This document shows positions 16,671 to 27,439 of a stretch of DNA of 64,000 nucleotides, piece after piece. Location of the stretch: contig JBBPEB010000026.1 in NCBI GenBank assembly GCA_039096225.1, forward strand, positions 1-64,000, written 5' to 3'. The translations under genes and the position numbers were made by a program. This DNA is from Blastocystis sp. Blastoise. Lineage: Eukaryota > Sar > Bigyra > Opalinata > Blastocystidae. Under the pieces are notes generated by a model. It had not been told where the DNA came from and searched no databases. It saw only the letters and a list, made by a program, of their open reading frames with translations. How positions within the stretch are numbered: the first letter of the stretch is position 1; every line of letters begins with the position of its first letter.

Positions 16671-17320
16671 ATGTATGTTATCTATTTATCATCTCTATAT
16701 CTCCTAGCTGTCTCATTCTTAGGTCTTGTAGTCTCTCCATTCTTCAAAATCTCCATTCCTTTTGCTGTTCTTCAAAAAGTGCTTAAAATGGTATATATTC
16801 TATATTATTTATCTATTTAATATTATATATTTATTTAGGAAGTCTTGGTGTTACCTGATTGGTGATCTCTGTGTTGGTTTCCTTTCTTGTTGGTTTTAAT
16901 GTGTTCAAACAATCTACAAGGTATTTATATATTTATTCTATTCATTTTATTATTATTTTATATAGTTTAAAGGTTAATTCACCCATCATGGGTTCGTTGT
17001 TTCCTTTCTTCTTTGGTTTTAATGCTCTCAAACTATTATGATGTTCTTTATGACCTTTCTATTCTACTCAAATGATCTCTTCTTTATCAAAAATATCCTT
17101 TTTCCTGTATATTTTTATTTATTTATTTTTTCTTTTTTTTTTATTATTTTTTATTCTTTATTTACTTTTATATTATTATAAATATATTTATTATCATCTT
17201 ATTTATTTATATACAGTATTTATATATAGTTTTTGTTATCAAAGAGATGATCATCGTCTCCATTGTGCTTGATATTTTTCTTCTTTTGCTTCTATTTGGA
17301 TTCTTTGTCTTGTTTATAGT
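16671..17320 (+). pseudogene. Relic of a small membrane-protein gene
   Basis: An ATG at 16671 opens a 40-codon hydrophobic exon beginning MYVIYLSSLYLLAVSFLGLV, followed by a plausible GT..AG intron (16,791-16,838). The next two exon-like blocks each contain a similar phrase, SFLVGFNVFK and PFFFGFNALK, so internally repeated transmembrane hairpins are likely. A further hydrophobic run, MIIVSIVLDIFLL, follows near 17,244. The frames do not connect without stops, so I read this as a decayed gene. Family not recognised. Confidence 0.35.
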
Positions 17321-17742
17321 CTTGTAATGTTATTTGAGATGAATTGGGTTACAATTTTAGGTATCTTATGTAAATATATATATTATATTTTTATTTTTTT
17401 TTTATTATATTTGTCTTTATCTATTATATATTTATTTTTTATATTTACATATTTATGTGGTTTATTATACTATTTTATATTATTTTTATTAACTATTTTA
17501 TATAATATATATTTTATTTTTTATGTATTTTGTTCTCTTGGTGTATTAATAGCTTTGTTGCTTTCGTATATATATATATATATATATTTATACATAATCT
17601 TTTTTTATTCTAATATTTCCCTTTTTTTTCCTTTCACATTGGTATTCCTTTCTTGTAACTTTTATTGTGTTTTTCTATAATTTTATATATATATATATTA
17701 TTTTCTATTCATATATACTTATAATTACTTTTGTTTATCGTA

Positions 17743-17802
17743 TTTAAGCTCCATAATGGATGGATATATATATATATATACAGGTTCAAATCCTGGCTTA
17801 AA
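17743..17802 (+). tRNA. Compact tRNA-like element 1, possibly degenerate
   Basis: A 7-bp acceptor-like stem (TTTAAGC with GCTTAAA), a D-arm-like hairpin (CCAT with ATGG around AATGG), a 17-nt TA-repeat middle and a T-arm CAGG-TTCAAAT-CCTG fit end to end in 60 nt. GGTTCAAATCC is a perfect pol III B box. The middle arm is only TA repeat, there is no variable loop and the A box is poor. It may be a non-canonical tRNA, a relic or a tRNA-derived element. Confidence 0.4.
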
Positions 17803-17913
17803 TATTTTATTTTATTATATTCTTTTTATAATTAATTTTTATATTATAATTATATTATATATATATATATAGAAGATGAATTCAATATATTAAAATATAT
17901 TATTATTTTAATA

Positions 17914-17981
17914 TTTAATTTCTATAAATGGATAGAATATATAAATATTATATATATATCAGGTTCGATTCCTGACTTAAA
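17914..17981 (+). tRNA. Compact tRNA-like element 2, possibly degenerate
   Basis: It has the same plan as the element about 110 bp upstream: acceptor TTTAATT with ACTTAAA (one mismatch), D-arm CTAT/ATAG around AAATGG, an AT-only 24-nt middle, and T-arm CAGG-TTCGATT-CCTG with a perfect GGTTCGATTCC B box. The two share arm sizes and the D-loop end, so they are probably a tandem pair. The anticodon cannot be assigned with confidence. Confidence 0.38.
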
Positions 17982-19235
17982 TTATTCTATTCTTTTAATT
18001 TATAATTATTATTCTATATATATAGAATTCAAATGTTTATCTAATCAATTATGTAATATATATAGTTATCTTCAATTATTTAATCATCAAGAAATCTCTT
18101 TGTATTTACAAAAATTAAAAAATTTTCAAATAGTAATATAGTCTTCTAATTAATATTTCTTTCTTTTCTACCTTTATTTTCAATTCTCATGACAAATATC
18201 ATCTTAATATGTTTATATCAACACTTCAGCACCAGTAATTAAAACATTTTTATATAAAATATGTTAATTTATTATCTTTTTTCAATTATAAATATTCATT
18301 ATAACATATTAAACTTATATAAGCATTCTAAACAACTATGTTTACACACAATTCATCCATTCTTAAAAAATATTTTATTCTATTTTTCAACTTTTAGTCA
18401 TACTAGTGTATACTATAGACTATTATTCAATGAATAGTATCAATTTTAATTCAAAAGAATAATATATGTTATTTAAAAATAATAAAATGAGAATAAAAAG
18501 AAAAATTATACTAAGAACTTTATCTATCTTTTCAAACTTCTTCTTTTTATTTATTTATTATTTAGATACTCTTAATATTCATTATTTATTCATTTTTATA
18601 CTCATTATCATCTCTAGTCATCATATATATTTTTTATTTTATACTTTACTAAAACATTATCTTCTCATTCTTATTAATTATTTTCTTAAAGTTATTATTA
18701 TGTTTAATTCTTATTAATAATCACTTTATAAATTCATTTAACATGTTTTTATAAAATATTTAAAACAAATCATGTCAAAGTCTCTCCTTCAACTATCTTC
18801 AAACTGTTCATGATTCACTTATTTAATTACTTTATGACTTAATTATCAATATTTTATTATAATCATTTTTCAAGTATTCTTTTATACACACAATTCTTAA
18901 CATTATTAAACTATTTTGTTTTTAAAACAAGTTATTATCATACACATATGTTTATTAGTCTATAATAACTTCATAAAAGTTATTTTTGTTTATTTAAGTC
19001 AACATGAGTGAATTCATAGTTTTTTACAAAATGTCTTTAAACAAAACTTTTATTTATTTAAATAGTATCTATATGTTAATTCACATTGATTGTATTCATA
19101 TTATATTATAATAATTATATAAACATATTAAAAAATTAAATTTTAAAATAAAAAATAAAAATGATATTCAATCAATTTTTCTTTTTTTATTATGTATTTT
19201 TTATTTATATTATATATTATATATATATCCAACAC
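17982..19235. other. Gene-free AT-rich spacer
   Basis: Short open stretches only. An 83-codon ATG frame at 18466 is Ile/Leu/Phe/Tyr/Asn by base composition and shows no coding signal. No repeats of note and no RNA gene seen. Confidence 0.55.
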
Positions 19236-19239
19236 ACGC

Positions 19240-19895
19240 ACAACCTATATAATAATAATATAGAATAAAATAAATAATATATACCTATTTGATGGGTGAA
19301 ACACCCTCTAGTTGAAAGAATAGTTTAGAAATTTTTGAATTTTTGTTATAATTTTTTTTACCTATTTTAATAATTTCTATACCTAATACTTACAAAAAAG
19401 ACTTAATACTTCATTAAACACACTCAACTCATCCTATATATACTTTCTATATAAAAATAACTATATAATATAAAATATTTATACATAATCACCACAATTG
19501 TCTAATATAATATATACCTTAAAAAGTATTCCAATGATACTAAGACAACATAAATGATCCAAAATCATCGTAGAACATAGTTTATCATCATAAGTACCAA
19601 AACCAACACTACAAAGACAATGGGAAAAAGTGATGTTATGAATTTTCATTCATAAACATCACTTTCAACTATATAATAAGACAATCAATAATATAGTATG
19701 ATATAATATAAAAATAAAATATATACCATAATTAAAATCTTCCCATTCTTACCTTAAACCTTTTCAAACGTAGTAATTCAAACAGATCCATGAATAGCAC
19801 CATATTTCAACAGACCACAGGTATCCTAACACTATAAATAGCTACACATTCAAACCCAAGCCAAGAATGGCGTCTATTTATTATTTAATATAAAT
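19240..19895 (-). pseudogene. Possible decayed gene on the minus strand
   Basis: Less AT-rich islands at 19,290-19,320, 19,520-19,670 and 19,735-19,880 are separated by intron-like TATAT..TATAC boundaries (read as GTATA..ATATAG on the minus strand). Short open pieces such as SVGFGTYDDKLCS can be read, but frames do not join. A similar patch with shared GTGCGTGT wording lies near 21,660-21,880. Function unknown; it may be a relic of the same class as the other broken genes nearby. Confidence 0.28.
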
Positions 19896-20098
19896 AATAT
19901 TTCATTATAAAAATAAAAATAAATATATTGAATTCATTAAATAAATAAAAATAAAAGAATTACCATTATAATTTAAAAAATAAACAAAAAAAATAAAGCA
20001 AAATAAAAAAGCCTCTCAAAAAGGTCAACCACTTTTTTACCCTAATAACATTTTGGTTGACTTTTTTATTTTAATTCATTCTATTGGCTTATTTCATC

Positions 20099-20141
20099 CT
20101 ACAATCGTAGAATCGTAGACTCTACGATTCTACGATTGTAG
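20099..20141. repeat. Perfect 21-bp-arm palindrome
   Basis: The left arm starts CTACAATCGTAG and the right arm ends CTACGATTGTAG; all 21 pairs match around a single C. It would fold as a strong hairpin in DNA or RNA and is far more GC-balanced than its surroundings. Confidence 0.93.
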
Positions 20142-20235
20142 ACAGCCAATCAAATTCATTTTCCTACAATCCTACAATCGTAGAATCGTAGACTCTACGA
20201 TTGTAGACTACCAATCAAATTCATTATCTTATATT

Positions 20236-20278
20236 CTACAATCGTAGAATCGTAGAGTCTACGATTCTATGATTGTAG
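20236..20278. repeat. Near-perfect 21-bp-arm palindrome
   Basis: Same design as the palindrome at 20,099, with one changed base in the right arm (CTATGATT for CTACGATT), which still allows a G-U pair in RNA, and G instead of C at the centre. Confidence 0.9.
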
Positions 20279-20697
20279 AAATGAAAAACTCTATTTTTAT
20301 TGGATAAATCTTTTTTTATCCAATTATTTTCTTCTTTTTTCAATTCTACAATACCCAATTATTTTATTTTATTTTTTTAACCAATTAAATTAATTATTTT
20401 CACCCTAATAAAATTTTGAGAACCCTTCTTTTAAAACATTACCACTTTATTCTATCATTTTTTTACCCTAATACTATTTTGGTTCACTTTTTTACCCTAA
20501 TACTATTTTGGTTGATTTTTTTTTAAACTTATTCTATTGGTTTATTTAATCCTACAATCATACAATCGTAGACTCTACGATTCTACGATTCTAGACTACC
20601 AATTAAATCAATAATATCTTTTTTTATCCAATTATATTTATAATATTAAAAAATATTATAACATTTTATAACATACTCTCAGTATATATTTTTTTTT

Positions 20698-20713
20698 CCC
20701 TAACCCTAACCCC
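20698..20713. repeat. Interstitial telomere motif
   Basis: CCCTAACCCTAACCC occurs 20.7 kb from the chromosome end, immediately after the hairpin cluster. A shorter CTAACCCTAA patch follows at about 21,208. These could be scars of end healing, a former telomere or part of a mobile element. Confidence 0.8.
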
Positions 20714-22685
20714 TGAATTTATGACACTAAAATCTATTCCAAAACAAGAATTACAAAAATGTTTTCTTTTAAAATTTTATTTTTTTTCATATATTAATTT
20801 TATTTATATCTAAAAAATAGCAAATTAAAATTTCATAATAATTTTTATTTAACTTCTTTTACAATTCTAGATATTTCATAGAATTATTTATTTACTATTC
20901 ATTATTTAAAAATAAAATATTTATTCTTATTTCTTTTTAATTAATTACTTAATAACATTAATATTAATTTTTTAATTATTTTACTTTATGTAGATTCTTT
21001 GACATATAAAACATTTTCACTAATAATCAGGTTTTAGTTTTTTAGAAAAATAACTCTTAAGTTTGACCACTATCAGCCTCTAGAAAAGCACTAAATAGGA
21101 ATAAAAAATCACATTCTGACTCTAGAGTCAACACCAAATAACGTATATGACACCACTATCAGACCCAATATTTTTTTAAGAAGCAATTTCAGAAATGTAT
21201 TTGGTTCTAACCCTAAGCAAATAAAAATACACGAGAAATAAAACATATATATTATTTAATTAACATAATATGGATATTAATGATATATAAAAGGGTTTAA
21301 TAAGTCATTTCATATTTAATTAATATCCTTTTTAATCCCAAAACAACTCATTTTCATTTTATAGTATTATAAACAGAAAAATAATAAACTAATAAAAATA
21401 ATACATAAATAATTAATAAACTAACATAGATTTTTTTTATATGTTTAGTATTCATGCAGAGTGTCGTTTTTTGACCAATTTTTAAAGACTATAAAAATGT
21501 AATTATAAAAATGTTGATAATTTAATAATAATAAATTATACACCTTATATAAACACATCAAACATCATCTTATCTTCAATTTCAAAATCATTTTAATAGA
21601 CTATATATAGTTTAAAATAAAAAATGATAAAAAAATAATTATAAATAATATATATTAAACACGCACATCAATCAACGATTACACTTCAAGGACCACCAGC
21701 TAAAAAAGCCAATTATTACTATTATATAAAAATATTTAAAGCATACATTTCAAAGTAAGTCATTCCTGATCAGTAGAGCACCAAAAACAAAGTTATAACT
21801 ATAAAAAGTAGATAAATAGAGAAATAAGAACATATCTTCATCCAAGAGAAAAAATTGTGTTCATCTCCTATTTATTTGAGCCATAAATGATAGCTATATA
21901 ATAAATTATATAAAAAAATAATGATACATACCATTATAAATCAACAAAAAAAAACAATCGTAAAAAATCAATAATAAAATAATTTATATGAAAAACTTTT
22001 ATGTCAAATAATAATCTAACCTCTAACTCTAAAATATGTATAAAAATAAATATATAAGAACTCTGAAAATTCTACCCTATAGTGATTTCTCCTTTTTTTC
22101 TTTTGAATGATTGAAAACTAAAAAAGTCAGCATAGTCCAAATATCACTGTATATTCATAATATAATAATTATGATATTTATATTTATGTTATGACAAGTG
22201 ATATTAGGTTATTGAAAGAATAACAACCAATAATAAATACAATAAAAACTATATTGTGTTTAATCGAGATACTATAATGATTATATAGTATTTCATTACA
22301 ATAATTATATCATTTAAAATAAGAAAATATTTAATCTGATATACTTTCACAAACTGATTTACTAATTCTTTAAAAATATTTTTTATTTATAAAAATATAA
22401 CTCTTCTTATTTTTACATACTCATAGAAATAAATGTGCAAAGAACTAAGTTTTAAATAAATCAATTTAAAGAATATTAATAGAAATAAAAGTGTAAAAAA
22501 ATATTATTATTATAAACAAAACTATATATATAGAAAACTATTAATTATTTAGGTAGAAACATTAATAATAAACTAATTTATATTCTTATGATATTAATTA
22601 AAAAAAGAAATAAAAATAATAGTATAAACGAATATATATATTATTTAGTAAATAATAAAAAAGAGTAATAACATGGAATAGTAAT
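20714..22685. other. AT-rich spacer without a clear gene
   Basis: No frame longer than chance. A less AT-rich patch at 21,660-21,880 resembles, in composition and wording, the possible relic at 19.2-19.9 kb, and may be another fragment of it. Otherwise nothing recognised. Confidence 0.5.
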
Positions 22686-22689
22686 TATA

Positions 22690-25530
22690 TATATGTTGTA
22701 AAGATATAAAAGAACTTATTAAAGAATATATATATAGCATAGACTATTTTTTTAGAAATATATGTTTATTGCTCCTATTGATTATATCATTATTATTTAT
22801 TTTTATCATTAAATTCATTCTTATCTATTATAGTATAATTCAGTGAATAATTTAATAAAATACTTAGACTATAAAAAAAATAAGTTTATAGATATAATAT
22901 ATATAATAATAATATATAATAGAAGATATAACTAAATGAAAACATTCAAAATAACACTCTTCGAATTCGAAAGAACTAAAGTTAACAACATACAAAGAGA
23001 ATAACCAAAAGATCAAAGGAAGAAATAATATCATTCTATTTATCTTTGTATGTATTAATATCTAAATATATACATCAATAACAATATAATATATATAATT
23101 ATAATAATAATATATATATATATACTTGTCTATAATCTTATTTCCAATATTATTTCGACTTTTTAATACTTTTAATTGTTCAATATATGTAGATAATAAT
23201 AAAAACTTTATATATAAATAAATAATTAGTTTCTAAAGGAGATATGAAACCAGAATATATTCTTCTAAATTTTATATTAGTTTTAATTCATTTTATATTA
23301 TTTAATAGTTCTTTAATAGAATCCAGTATTTATTGTTTAGTTATAATAATAAATTTATTCACCTTAGAAAGATGAATGGACCCAATTTTTATATATCTGA
23401 AATTAGTTCTAGAGGAAGAAGAGTAGGTTTAGTAGATTCATTCTTAATAGTAAATAATTGTTCATATATAGTTACACATATATTTTTAATTGATTTCAAT
23501 AAATCTTAAGAGTAATTCCTTTTTTATACAGTAAATTAATACATATTAATTATTTTAATAATATTTCTTAAGAAAATTGAGTTGCTAATTATAATGATTG
23601 AATAAGATCAGAAAATAATTATATATAATACAATATATATATCTATATATATTACTTGTTTTTTTAGTAATAATAGAATAATTAGAAGAAGCTAACCAAC
23701 AGTTATTCATATAAATATTTTCATTTAAATCATAGAATAATGTAGTTATAGTAGATTTTGATTGTGATATAGAAGAAGGAGAAGTAAAATACATGTAAAT
23801 AAATGGATTCTAGAATATATATATATAATATAATAAACATAAAATAATAACAATAATAACTTATATATACTTCTTTAAGTTTTTTTAAGAATTATTCAGC
23901 ACACAGATATAGATACTCTTTTTTTCCTTCATTCTCATAGAAAAATGAAAGGAAACCTTTTGAATTTGAAGAAATTAAAAACCTATTTTATTCTTTATTT
24001 AAATAACATAACAATAAATTATATAGTTGTATATATCAATCAATATTTTCTTTATTATTATTATTTTTTATCTTCTTAAATTTATCATCTACATTATAAC
24101 ATATTCTTAAATAACTATTCTATGTATAATTTAATAAATTCCTAATAAATCAAATATATATTAATAATAAAACATTAATATATCGATAAAGGATGAAATA
24201 GTTCAGATAATAATGTTTGCATAGAGATATCCATAAGATTATATAATTCTATTAGGTATATATAATTTATTAAAATTATTAGGAAACCATTTTATAGTAG
24301 TCAATATTTTCATTATAGAAGAATCAGATCTATATATATAATAGATAAATAATACTGAATAAAAACAATAAATATATATACTTAATAATATTGAAGTTAT
24401 CTAGAATATAACTAATAATAGTATTTCATAATGTTATATTCATAGGAGTCACCTTAGAAAGAAAGAATTCTTTAGAAACAGTAAATAAGCAAGTCGATTA
24501 TTTTAGAGAAGACAAATTTATTAACTAATAGAAACTATATATATATGTATATACAATTTATAATTAATAACATTATTATATCCATAAAGATATTTCTATT
24601 GTATAAAATCATCGGATATATAGATATCTGTAGAACAAAAAGAAACACAGATATTTTCTTGGGTATAAGAAAAGGTAATTAATTAATTACTGTTCTATAC
24701 TATATATATATAATATTATAATTATAAATATATATATAAATATACTTTTTCAATATGATCTGGACTTCTTTCAATAATATATATTTATAAAAAAAATATT
24801 GTTTATTATCACTGAAAGATTCTACAGTTTTAAGTATGTTCTGGAACACAGATGAATCTTGTGCAATGAAACTAATATAGAATCAACATGACAAGGTGAA
24901 TAACAGGAATATAAAGAGTTTATTAGAGAGGAAGAGAGGGAGATGTCTAGAATAGAAATCGATAAGTATATATATATATAAATAGATACACAACGAATAG
25001 AAAAAAGAGTAATAATAAAATAGATTGAAGTAAGAGATAATTATATCAATAATTATAATCATAATATGTTTATATACTTATAATTATAAACTTGTCATTG
25101 TTTTTCTAATCCTTCTGTATTTATATAGAAAAAAGCATTAATAGTAAACCAACACATTATATTATTTTTCATGAGACATAAAAGGTCAGTAGACTTAATT
25201 CCCATGGAAATCTGAATGGTTTACGTTTATATATAATAAATATGTTAAAGTATTCATTCTTGAGTAAATTGAAAAATATAAGAAGATATAGAATTATATT
25301 CTATTCCTATATATATAAATGATATCAGTTAAAAAAGAAAAAAAATAATAAAAATAATAGCAATAAATAATTATAATAATATAATATACATATACATATA
25401 TATGTTGAAAACACTACATATTCTGGAGAGACATAAAAAATATATATGACTATACGAAGATGGTGAAGAGGAGGAGTGAACGAAATGAAAATGGATCTAG
25501 AATATAGTATGAGTAGCATTTATATATATA
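22690..25530 (-). pseudogene. Decayed multi-exon gene (relic 3)
   Basis: Minus-strand exon-like blocks are bounded by GTATAT..TATAG. Readable pieces include MYFTSPSSISQSKSTITTLF (near 23,790), SSIMKILTTIKWFPNNFNKL (near 24,320), NLMDISMQTLLSELFHPLSI (near 24,230), KEFFLSKVTPMNIT (near 24,470) and SISILDISLSSSLINSLYS (near 24,960). Several blocks begin with a related ILDxxS..SSS phrase, suggesting repeated exons. TAA and TGA interrupt frames at Gln- and Trp-like places, and frames shift within blocks. The Leu-rich pieces hint at a helical-repeat protein, as in relic 1. Function unknown. Confidence 0.5.
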
Positions 25531-27435
25531 TAACGATTTATATAGAATAACAACAATTATATATGGAGAATATATAGATACTAACTATAATAGCATTACT
25601 AATAATGTAAATAAATTAATAATAAATAAATTAATAATAAATAAATAAAAAATATAATATAAGATAAAAATTACTAATATATATATTTATATATACTTAT
25701 AGATACCTCTAGTAATCTATAGAGTGAGTCACATAATAGGTATTCCTGTTTATTAGTCTTTTTATATGACTGTAGAATATAAATGAATAACAAATAATGC
25801 AAATAAATAAATAGCAAATAATATAAATAAATTTAGCAAATAATATAAATAACTAAATATATATATACTATAATAATTCAAGTTACAAAAGTACTAATCT
25901 CTCTTTTATATTTCTCTGTTATTCTTTATATATATAATAATACGATCTGAACCTAAATATAAATAAATATAAATCTATTCATATATATTAAATAAAAACA
26001 ATATATATATATATATGTATATAAATTCTTCTTAATAATAATAAAAATATTTTAATATACCATAATATTTAATTAAAATTGTTTTAAACATTATTTTCTA
26101 ATTAAAATTTCCTATATAGGCAATAAATAAGATTAAAAATACAATAACAAAAAATATACATATAAAAAAAGTATTGAAATAATAAATAAATTTTATACAT
26201 ATATAATAAAATATTGAATTACCAAATTAACAGTAGATATACTGTAAAACAACTATTCAATATATTTATATCTAGTATAATTAGATTAATATAATAAACA
26301 TATGAATTAAATAAAAAACAAAATAAAATATATATATATATGTATATAAATATTTACCTATAAGAATTTTTGAAGATTTTGTTTGTTTTATAATTTAGAA
26401 CATTCAAGACACCAGAATGACATTAAAGTATTAATTTCGATATTCTAAGCTAAAATAAATAAATAATATAAAACAATAAATATATACAAAAAGAAATGAT
26501 CTCCATTTTCTCATTTTTTTGAATTTTTTAAATTTATTCTGATTAAAAACTGTTCGTATACCTTGTGAGAATGCTCTGAATCACTCCAATTATGATTAAC
26601 CTATATATAAATAATAATAATTATCAACATTTACAATACTTTGTCGAACATATTTCTTCCTGTTTCATCACAACTAGATCATAGTCTAATAACGTCAGGT
26701 ATTGCCAATAAACTATAAATATAAATAAATAAAAATATAATTATAATTAAGTTTTCGAGTATCAAATAAAAATACATTATTACAACTATACAGGTGGCAA
26801 ACACTTTCTTTAATAATTAGTAAAAAAATTAAATATTAATATTAATTATTCATTCAGAATATATATTATAAAAAGTAATCTTTATTTCAAAAGAAAAATA
26901 ATAGAAAAATTTCACTTATTTTTTATATTTTTTTTCTTTTTAGAAAAACAAAATATATTTTTGGATCTAGTTGAATTACATACCCATTTTGAGAATATAT
27001 TAGATCGATTTTGTTTTTTTTCGGTTATTTTGGTACCCAAAACTGGATCTAATAAAAAAAGATTTGAATGAAATTTTATTATATATATATTATAACAGTT
27101 TACAATCCACTTCTATTTCATGTATCATCATATGTTTATCATCAATTTTATCTATCTAATATATCATTATTATAGAAATTTACATTATTTTATATTATTC
27201 AATAACTATATTTGATAATTTTTCTATTCAAATATTATCATCAATTCATTCAAATATATATTTTTATTATATTATATAACTAAATATCATATTAATCAAA
27301 TAAAAATTATTCTATTTGTATAATAATATCATTAATATTGTTTTTTATAAAATTCAATATAGTACGAATAATAAATCTTAACCATTTTTATCATTCTTTA
27401 TATTATTATTATTATTTGAATTATTATTAGCAGTA
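25531..27435. other. AT-rich spacer, no supported gene
   Basis: Contains TA-rich patches and minus-strand intron-like boundaries near 25,930-26,360 that may be leftovers of relic 3, but no coding text long enough to name. A somewhat less AT-rich patch lies at 26,470-26,720. Confidence 0.45.
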
Positions 27436-27439
27436 GTAT

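Larger units (their letters stand above)
20034..20593. repeat. Palindromic hairpin cluster with telomere-like motifs
   Basis: Four related hairpins built from CTACGATT/AATCGTAG units lie in about 560 bp. The best (20,099-20,141) has 21-bp perfect arms with a 1-nt centre. ATTGGCT before it and AGCCAAT after it extend the inverted symmetry. Between hairpins the phrase TTTTACCCTAATA..ATTTTGGTT recurs (20,034, 20,461, 20,489). The block looks like tandem or nested copies of a small inverted-repeat element. Confidence 0.85.

Noticed and set aside
18466-18717. 83-codon ATG frame
   Set aside because: Ile/Leu/Phe/Tyr-rich composition matches AT-rich noncoding DNA; no supporting context.
20099-20593. 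CRISPR-like array
   Set aside because: The repeats are palindromic hairpins with related flanks in a eukaryotic chromosome, without regular spacers.
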